From W0P28-013 sp963621145 (GTDB lineage: Bacteria > Bacteroidota > Bacteroidia > Bacteroidales > Paludibacteraceae), in assembly GCA_963621145.1 (NCBI GenBank), contig CAVFDI010000035.1, positions 1 through 20,333 on the forward strand: 20,333 nt of DNA, read 5' to 3'. Below, piece after piece: positions 14,794 to 20,333 of the stretch. The notes under the pieces were generated by a model, which ran no database searches, was not told the DNA's origin, and saw nothing but the letters and a program-made list of their open reading frames with translations. Numbering within the stretch: the stretch's first letter is position 1; each line of letters starts with the position of its first letter. Made by a program: the position numbers and the translations under genes.

Positions 14794-14861
14794 AACAAGT
14801 AGTTTCTAAGTTTTACCACAAACAATTGGATAAATGGAAATTAGAAAATTAAACAATCTTA

Positions 14862-14882
14862 TTTTTCATTATTCATTTTTAA
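14862..14882. repeat. Heptamer tandem repeat upstream of mutS
   Basis: Three consecutive AT-rich 7-nt units, TTTTTCA, TTATTCA and TTTTTAA, lie between the sugar-transferase stop and the mutS start. The run is low in complexity, so the periodicity is less certain than in the others. Confidence 0.5.
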
Positions 14883-14898
14883 TTGTTTATTTCAACAA

Positions 14899-16419
14899 TC
14901 AGTGGCTTCTGGCGCGTTTTATCAAGATATTGTAGAGGATTTTCCAAAAATAGATGTTGTCGGTGACGAAACAGCCGCGCCGTTCGCACATTTCGAGATA
15001 GCGCATTTCGGAGGCTTGAATTTCGTCAAGCGTTTTGGGCATATCGGCATAGAAAGGTGGCAAAAGACCTGGTTTGAAGTGCGTGCGTTTTTCTTGTAAC
15101 TCCTTGCTATACAGGCTGTAATACTGAGCGCTGAGTGGTCGCACGCCCACCAATTTCATTTCGCCACGAAACAGATTGATGATCATCGGCAATTCGTCGA
15201 GCCAAGTGCGTCGCAGGAACTTTCCGAGTGTCGAAACACGAATGTCGTCGGCAATTTTTCCGCCCTCGCGCAAGTGGTGATGGTCGTACATGTATTGCTG
15301 CAGATATTCGGCGTATGGGTGCATGGTGCGCAGTTTGTATACATAGAAATAGCGTCCATTTTTGCCAATTCGGCGCAGTTTGATGAGCGGACCATAGCGA
15401 CGGCGCATCTGTTTGTGCGGCTGCTGTGTGCGTTCGGCCACAACCACCGTAAGTCCATCGATTTCGGCATGGTCGGCCACTGCGAAACCGCAATAGTAGA
15501 GCCTTCCTAGCACTTCGGTTTTGGTCAGCACGCGGTTGCGCCCTTTGGTGATGTCGTAATAGAGTCGGTTGGTGAGAAAAAGTTTCGGCACTACCCTTTT
15601 GATGATGAAATCGAAGCCGTACATTACCCAACCAAGTCCCATAGGCCATTTGTCGAGCAGGCGATTTTTGCGTGTCGATCGCGACTCGAAGAGGAAAACC
15701 ACGCGACCATTGTCGGGCAGTGTAGCATTGGCTGCGCAAAACATCTTGTTGATGCCGCGAATGTGGTTCAGTTTTTCAAGATTCACTATTGCATCGTAGC
15801 GAAACGTAGGCCAAGCATTGTAGTTGAACACGCTATCGGTGGAGATGATGAGCGTGTTGCTGCTCGTCACGTCGATATGTTGCGCAATGTAGCGCATCAC
15901 ATTTTCGGAGGTGATTTCGGCACCCGAAGCCATTTTTTCGGCCACAGCCTCGTCGTTCAAACGCTGCGCAGGTTGCAGCACGGTAGCGGGTTCGCGCTTG
16001 TCGAACACCTGCGGCTGCTCGTCGATGTAGGCGGTATAGTAGAAGATATGCACTGCGCCAATAATCAGCAGATTTTGCAAAAATACTGCTAAAATGAGCG
16101 ACGAAGTTTGCAGTACCGAGAATTCAATCAGTTCGAGATAGGCGCAAGTGAGTGCCACAGCCAGCGTACAGAGCGCAGTCAGCGTTAGGCGCATCACCGA
16201 GCGACGGTAGCGACTCTCTTTGAGCGGACGATATTTGCTGCAGATGTAGCCCAACACCGCCCAAATGCCACCGACTATCAGAAAAATATCGCCATAGCGT
16301 GCCAAGAAGAAGCGCTTGGAATAATCTTTCAGCAAATAGAACGAGCCGAATGCTATCAAAAAATAGCACAAATCGGCCAGTAGAAGCCGCCAACTCGGTA
16401 TGTAGAATCGTTTTTTCAT
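14899..16419 (-). CDS. Membrane sugar transferase (initiating phosphoglycosyltransferase type) with an extra middle domain
   Basis: A 506-aa membrane protein likely to transfer a sugar phosphate from a nucleotide sugar to undecaprenyl phosphate, starting glycan-unit synthesis. Four membrane helices (about 11-30, 42-60, 76-95, 105-128) lead. A soluble region follows (about 185-330) that reads like a degenerate class I methyltransferase fold (RYDAIVNLEKLNHI, LPDNGRVVFLFE, LTKTEVLGRLYYCGF, DGLTVVVAER) without a glycine-rich SAM loop. The C-terminal bacterial sugar transferase domain has RRIGKNG (349-355), YKLRTM (361-366), DDIRVSTLGKFLRR, DELP (408-411) and GEMKLVGVRPL. The ATG directly abuts the deacetylase stop (TAGATG), so translation is coupled. 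The usual re-entrant membrane hairpin before the catalytic domain is hard to see; GFDFIIKRVVPKLFL at 268-282 is a candidate. Confidence 0.85.
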   Translation of the reverse strand: MKKRFYIPSWRLLLADLCYFLIAFGSFYLLKDYSKRFFLARYGDIFLIVGGIWAVLGYICSKYRPLKESRYRRSVMRLTLTALCTLAVALTCAYLELIEFSVLQTSSLILAVFLQNLLIIGAVHIFYYTAYIDEQPQVFDKREPATVLQPAQRLNDEAVAEKMASGAEITSENVMRYIAQHIDVTSSNTLIISTDSVFNYNAWPTFRYDAIVNLEKLNHIRGINKMFCAANATLPDNGRVVFLFESRSTRKNRLLDKWPMGLGWVMYGFDFIIKRVVPKLFLTNRLYYDITKGRNRVLTKTEVLGRLYYCGFAVADHAEIDGLTVVVAERTQQPHKQMRRRYGPLIKLRRIGKNGRYFYVYKLRTMHPYAEYLQQYMYDHHHLREGGKIADDIRVSTLGKFLRRTWLDELPMIINLFRGEMKLVGVRPLSAQYYSLYSKELQEKRTHFKPGLLPPFYADMPKTLDEIQASEMRYLEMCERRGCFVTDNIYFWKILYNILIKRARSH

Positions 16420-17208
16420 CTATTTTTTGAACATGACAATCATTCTTTTCACGCAATTTTTTGCATGTTGGAGCAACAACTCTTTGAGCCATGCGGTGCG
16501 ATTGTCGGTCCAGCGCTGTGGGTGCGTGGTCATCATGATGTGAGGCGGCAATGTGCCTTGTTCGGCTGCTGCGATGATGTCGCTAGTGTGGCGATAGACC
16601 CAACCGCGCTGCGTCCAACGCTCCTGATGCACAGGGATTTTGTCGCGCAGACTCACTTTGTAGCCGTCCCAGCGACGACCAGTGTCGGTCAGGTAGAACA
16701 CATCGCCAAAATCGACATCGAAATAGGGTTCGCCAACGATGCCAAAACTGCGATAACTGCACGACTGCCAGAGTGCGCGCCCATCGTATCGGCTGCGCGG
16801 TGCGCCATGCATGCAGATGGTTTGCACAGGGTAAAATTGCCTAAAATAGCGCAACCATTCGGCGAAATGCTCTTGTGCCGCCGCCACATTGCCATGGCAG
16901 AGTGAGAGATCCTCGTAGTGATAACCTATTTCGTGCCCTAGCGCAGCAATTTGCTTGATTATTTCGGGCTGATTGCTCTCTGCGCCAACGCGAAAATAGT
17001 AACTTGCCCGAGCGCCGATTTCGGCTTCGAGTTGTGCCACCCGCAGCGAATTTTCGGGACGTGCATCCACATCGTGTCGCAAAATTACGAATTTTTCGTG
17101 AGTGTCAGCGACATGGCCATTGCAATAATCGGCAAAAGTTACAAAAACATAGCCCAAATTCTTCAGCGTCGAAAGAAGGTGGCGATATTTTTTTAGGGTA
17201 AAGTCCAT
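16420..17208 (-). CDS. NodB-like polysaccharide deacetylase
   Basis: A 262-aa protein of the carbohydrate-esterase 4 superfamily, which removes N- or O-acetyl groups from glycans with a metal ion. It has no signal peptide, so it probably acts on a cytosolic or lipid-linked intermediate. Motif 1 is RHDVDARP (44-51) with Asp46 and Asp48. The metal histidines fall in GHEIGYHYED (91-100, His92 and His97; spacing is one residue longer than the classic HxxxH). MHGAPRS (His134) and TTHPQRW (His229) occupy later motif positions. The ATG shares one base with the DUF354 stop (TAATG), and its own stop abuts the sugar-transferase start, placing it firmly in the glycan operon. The substrate is unknown. 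Confidence 0.83.
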   Translation of the reverse strand: MDFTLKKYRHLLSTLKNLGYVFVTFADYCNGHVADTHEKFVILRHDVDARPENSLRVAQLEAEIGARASYYFRVGAESNQPEIIKQIAALGHEIGYHYEDLSLCHGNVAAAQEHFAEWLRYFRQFYPVQTICMHGAPRSRYDGRALWQSCSYRSFGIVGEPYFDVDFGDVFYLTDTGRRWDGYKVSLRDKIPVHQERWTQRGWVYRHTSDIIAAAEQGTLPPHIMMTTHPQRWTDNRTAWLKELLLQHAKNCVKRMIVMFKK

Positions 17209-18281
17209 TATTTAAAGCGAAATTGACATTCGGGATTAGTGCGCATCGTGTGCTCACTTTCGGGATAATTTTCGACAAACCAGACAAGAAATGCGGTAAC
17301 ATCGATATGTTCGTCGAGCATTTTTTGATAATTTGGTAGCGTGCGCTCGGAGCGTTGCAACAGTTCTACGCCACGCGCAATTGCCCGCGATTGATCTTCC
17401 AAACTTTCGGCGAAATTGAAGCAAAGTCCATATTTTTTCTCAAGTTCGGTGGTATAGCGACGTCCTGTATTGTCGATGTAGACGCCGGGAACGCCCATCA
17501 TTACGCCTTCGGAAACCATGGTGGCACTTTCGCCAAAAATGAGCGATGCAAAAGCCATGGCGTGGTGCATGCGGTCGGGCGCAATTGGGAAGCGATATGG
17601 TTCGAACTCGGCTGGCAGCGGCTTTTCTGACGAAATGAACACACGACCATATTTTGAGAACTCGGCAATAGCGAGTCTTTTGTTTTCAAAACTGATGCCA
17701 CTGTGCCCACGATCGTGTGTAGCGTGCCATGACACAAAGCGAACGATGGTATATTTTTCGCCCGCTTTCACGCCAAGTTCGTCGAGTACCGAGGCATCAG
17801 GTGTAAAACGCTTTGGATGTAAATAGAGCAATTCGTTGTAGCCAGCATAGCGCAACACCTTGTGCGAATGCAGCGGATGTTCATAGTTTGATGTAAGAAT
17901 AACACTTATAAACGGCTCGTAAAGACGAATTTGTTCTAGATTAAAAGTATCTTCGAAGGTAATGTGTGGCTTACGCATGAGCCATGCCACATGCGATGCC
18001 GTGATTGAGCCGTGACTAACAAAAACATCGGGGCGGAAACGGCGTGCGATGCGCCATTCGTGCCAATCGAAACGCAAAAGATCGAACACTTTTCCAATGG
18101 TCGATGTCGATTTTTTTCCAAAATTTACGAATTCAAAACCGAAAGCCGTCAACAGCCGCACCTCAAACTCTTTGTCGCGGCAAGTGAACAGCACACGATG
18201 CCCACGCCGTTGCATTTCGTTTGCGAAGCAAGAAAACATGTGTACATGCGCTGGGTGCCCTATGTCGATGAGTATTTTCAT
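17208..18281 (-). CDS. DUF354 family protein, GT-B-like
   Basis: A 357-aa protein of the DUF354 family, related in fold to UDP-GlcNAc 2-epimerase and GT-B glycosyltransferases. It opens with KILIDIGHPAHVHMFSCFAN, the N-terminal strand and His-containing loop typical of the family. A nucleotide-sugar-site-like C-terminal half contains FGESATMVSEGVMMGVPGVY and IDNTGRRYTTELEKKYGL. No signal peptide or membrane segment is seen, so it is cytosolic. Its ATG overlaps the upstream FemAB-like stop in an ATGA (4 nt), and its stop overlaps the deacetylase start by one base. It probably makes or transfers a sugar in the same pathway; which of these cannot be decided from sequence. Confidence 0.86.
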   Translation of the reverse strand: MKILIDIGHPAHVHMFSCFANEMQRRGHRVLFTCRDKEFEVRLLTAFGFEFVNFGKKSTSTIGKVFDLLRFDWHEWRIARRFRPDVFVSHGSITASHVAWLMRKPHITFEDTFNLEQIRLYEPFISVILTSNYEHPLHSHKVLRYAGYNELLYLHPKRFTPDASVLDELGVKAGEKYTIVRFVSWHATHDRGHSGISFENKRLAIAEFSKYGRVFISSEKPLPAEFEPYRFPIAPDRMHHAMAFASLIFGESATMVSEGVMMGVPGVYIDNTGRRYTTELEKKYGLCFNFAESLEDQSRAIARGVELLQRSERTLPNYQKMLDEHIDVTAFLVWFVENYPESEHTMRTNPECQFRFK

Positions 18282-19369
18282 TTAAAAGAGCGTTTACCAA
18301 CTATTTTTGCGATGAAAAATCGCGTATTGTAAAAGCATTTTTTTGCGAAATTCTTACTCTCGTAAAAGATCTTATGTTTTGAGAAAATTATTCGCGGAAC
18401 ATAGGCATAGATTGTTCCAAATTTAAGTTTATACGATGCCATACCACAAAAATTCAAATCGCCTGCGCCACGTTCACACAAAATGCGCATCGCTTCCCAA
18501 ACCATCAATTCGTTGGGACAAAATTTTTGATAACGCTGAAAACTTGCGCCAGTCCAATAGGAACATTCTCCTTTGTCGATACAAAAAATACCGGACGACA
18601 TAACCTGCTCTACACCATTTTCGTCAGATCCAATCACTTCCATCATCAAAACACGATTAGGAAATAGCGCTTCGCAAACCGCTTTCATACGTGCAGCAGT
18701 CTGCGATGGCTTTGGACGCATGCCTTGTTTTGCGCAAACCTCGACCAACTGACGATGGTGAATGCGCACGAAATCATCTATTTCATCATTTTTTTCGATA
18801 ATTCTGATTTTTAAGCCCAATTTTCGCGCCTTATTCACACAATATTTGCACGATTTGTAATGACAGCCAGCCCACAATTCTTCTTCGGTTTTTCCACTCA
18901 AAGCCACATGCAACGTGGGACGTACTTCGTATAAAACATCCAACTCGTCAAGCGTTTCTTGCTTAAAATCACAATTCGGAATCCAATCAGGACGATCGCG
19001 ACGCAATTGCCAATCATCAACTTGCATGTACGATGCTATGCGGTTTTCGAAAAGCCAATCTGCCAAAGCCTTATAAACCTCGACACGCTTTTTTTCCTCT
19101 ACAGGTTCGAAAAAACAGAGTCCCTGCGTATAGGTTCCAATTCCCTCAAAAGGAGCGGTGATAAGTGTAAATCCCCGCCATATCTTTTCGCCAATAAAGT
19201 AGCCAATCACTTCACCGTTCGTCGACACAGAGACAACAAAAGGCTGATAATGAATATCTTGCAAATATTTACACCATTGTTCAGTCTGAAAGCATGTGCT
19301 ATCGTAGGTCGACTCTATGCGAGCCCAATCATCAGCCGTAGGTTTTATTTGTTCAAAATCGTATGTCAT
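18278..19369 (-). CDS. FemAB/GNAT-like acyltransferase, cysteine-rich
   Basis: A 363-aa protein resembling FemAB-type double-GNAT enzymes (Acetyltransf_6 group), which attach acyl or aminoacyl groups to cell-wall or polysaccharide precursors. The N-terminal half has FQTEQWCKYL and GYFIGEKIWRGF; the second half has the KARKLGLKIRI segment, a GNAT core (VMSSGIFCIDKGECSYW) and DLNFCGMASYKLKFG near the end. It carries 15 Cys (about 4%), with Cys169, Cys174 and Cys177 forming CX4CX2C in the segment that is usually basic in relatives. Its DNA is clearly more AT-rich than both flanking genes. The ATG at 19369 lies 2 nt past the upstream stop; a TTG six bases earlier is an alternative. It shares an ATGA overlap with the DUF354 gene. 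Confidence 0.78.
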   Translation of the reverse strand: MTYDFEQIKPTADDWARIESTYDSTCFQTEQWCKYLQDIHYQPFVVSVSTNGEVIGYFIGEKIWRGFTLITAPFEGIGTYTQGLCFFEPVEEKKRVEVYKALADWLFENRIASYMQVDDWQLRRDRPDWIPNCDFKQETLDELDVLYEVRPTLHVALSGKTEEELWAGCHYKSCKYCVNKARKLGLKIRIIEKNDEIDDFVRIHHRQLVEVCAKQGMRPKPSQTAARMKAVCEALFPNRVLMMEVIGSDENGVEQVMSSGIFCIDKGECSYWTGASFQRYQKFCPNELMVWEAMRILCERGAGDLNFCGMASYKLKFGTIYAYVPRIIFSKHKIFYESKNFAKKCFYNTRFFIAKIVGKRSFK

Positions 19370-19371
19370 AT

Positions 19372-20333
19372 TCAAATCTTCTTCAGTATCTTCACTCCAA
19401 ATTTACCAATTTTGTACATCAACGGATTGCAAAGGTACAAATAGCGGCCGAACTCGACCAATTGTCCGCCAAAACGCGCCTTGAAATCGCGCACACCATA
19501 ATCCTCGTCGGGCGTGCCAGCACCCATCATATCGAAAATGGGCATGGCGTGTTGCGCAGCGTAGCGAATGCCAGCGTATGTAGCAAGCGACGAGGGAAAA
19601 ATGTTTTTGTAAACACCATCAATACCGCAAACAAACCACTCGTAAACTGCCTTACCTTCGAGACAAACGCACACAGTTCCGCCAATAATTTTACCATTAA
19701 GTTCGACCAACAAAATGCGACCCGATGGCGATGCATAGAGTTTTTCGAAAAAATTGAACGGAAATAACGGCGTTTTCACCTTTGTGGTGTAGAGATGGTG
19801 AAGAATCTCGTAAAATTCCGCCACTTGCGCTGGTGTTGGATTCTCGACAATCACAGCTCCATCGCGCAACGAAGTGCGAATGTCGCGCTTGCGCCCACGA
19901 CCGAGATTGCCATCGACCACCTCGAGCGACGAACAATCGACATGAAAATTCAAATGTGGCTGATAAGCAAATCCGCAGCGCTCAAAAACACTGCGCCAAC
20001 GGCTATAATCGTTAAAATTGCGCGTTTCGATGTAGATAGCGCGATGCTTCAATTTTTTCGTAACCGCAGCAAGCAACTGAGCGAGTGCCTCATCGCTAAT
20101 ATCGGCAGCGAGCAGCGGTCCGCCCACCACAATGGCGCGGCGCGTGAAAAATTGTTTTACTACATTCGTCTCGTGCGTAATGTAGCCCACCACAACGCCC
20201 GTCAGGCGATCGTTCTCCTCGACCGCCACAACGAAAGGCGTCATCATTTCGGGCAGCGAAGCAAAAAAGTCGTACGCTTCGGGCGTTTGAAACCATGTAG
20301 CCGTAGGCGACGCGTCGACCAATGCTTGCCATT
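19372..20333 (-). CDS. FemAB/GNAT-like acyltransferase, 5' end cut by window edge
   Basis: A partial gene: the frame is open to the last base of the window (visible as WQALVDASPTATWFQTPEAY), and the start lies beyond it. The TTG at 20322 is probably not the true start, since family members carry residues before the ASPTATWFQTPE-like segment. The visible 319 residues cover both GNAT-like halves: a basic RGRKRDIRTSLRDG hinge, PLFPFNFFEKL, an acceptor-side core (GRILLVELNGKIIGGTVCVC) and the C-terminal FKARFGGQLVEFGRYLYLCN hallmark of FemAB-like proteins of polysaccharide loci. It likely modifies the same glycan or lipid-linked intermediate as the next gene, which starts 2 nt after its stop. The two copies are divergent and are not a recent duplication. 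Confidence 0.83.
   Translation of the reverse strand, partial: WQALVDASPTATWFQTPEAYDFFASLPEMMTPFVVAVEENDRLTGVVVGYITHETNVVKQFFTRRAIVVGGPLLAADISDEALAQLLAAVTKKLKHRAIYIETRNFNDYSRWRSVFERCGFAYQPHLNFHVDCSSLEVVDGNLGRGRKRDIRTSLRDGAVIVENPTPAQVAEFYEILHHLYTTKVKTPLFPFNFFEKLYASPSGRILLVELNGKIIGGTVCVCLEGKAVYEWFVCGIDGVYKNIFPSSLATYAGIRYAAQHAMPIFDMMGAGTPDEDYGVRDFKARFGGQLVEFGRYLYLCNPLMYKIGKFGVKILKKI

Noticed and set aside
18278..20333. The two FemAB-like genes considered as a recent tandem duplication.
   Set aside because: Their protein sequences share only family-level features and their base compositions differ strongly.

Overview
The window looks like chromosomal DNA of a Bacteroidales bacterium (phylum Bacteroidota). 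The evidence is four Bacteroidota-type -7 boxes (TAnnTTTG) in front of genes, little use of Shine-Dalgarno sites, and family-specific neighbours: a DUF4783 protein overlapping nadC; and coaX, an outer-membrane barrel protein, a TPR protein, LptC, a CNNM/CBS (GldE-like) protein and a SurA/PpiD-like foldase in one orientation. I cannot name the genus.

Layout. Plus strand, 59-4155: a HAD phosphatase, a porin O/P-type outer-membrane protein, a small secreted DUF4783 protein overlapping nadC (quinolinate phosphoribosyltransferase) and ending in a strong terminator, then a GNAT acetyltransferase on its own promoter. A convergent gap at 4156-4325 carries one strong and one weak terminator for the minus strand. 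Everything from 4326 to the right edge is on the minus strand.

Read in the direction of transcription (right to left), the minus strand falls into three parts. (a) A tightly coupled surface-glycan operon, 20333 to 14899: two tandem FemAB/GNAT-like proteins (the first cut by the window edge), a DUF354 GT-B-like protein, a NodB-like polysaccharide deacetylase, and a membrane sugar transferase with an extra methyltransferase-like middle region. (b) mutS. (c) An envelope and housekeeping block: coaX, outer-membrane barrel, TPR protein and LptC, with overlapping or nearly touching ends, then the CNNM/CBS protein and the foldase. Parts (a) and (c) both serve the envelope: glycan priming and modification in (a), LPS export and periplasmic folding in (c).

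The least explained parts are the 324-bp gap at 7780-8103, which holds a near-perfect 17-bp inverted repeat around a decayed reading frame; the short tandem repeats, mostly of 7-nt period, found in nearly every sizeable intergenic gap; the sugar-transferase fusion; and the AT-rich, cysteine-rich second FemAB-like gene. I see no tRNA, rRNA, CRISPR array, insertion sequence or phage gene. The glycan operon is the best candidate for a less-described system, but each of its families is known.
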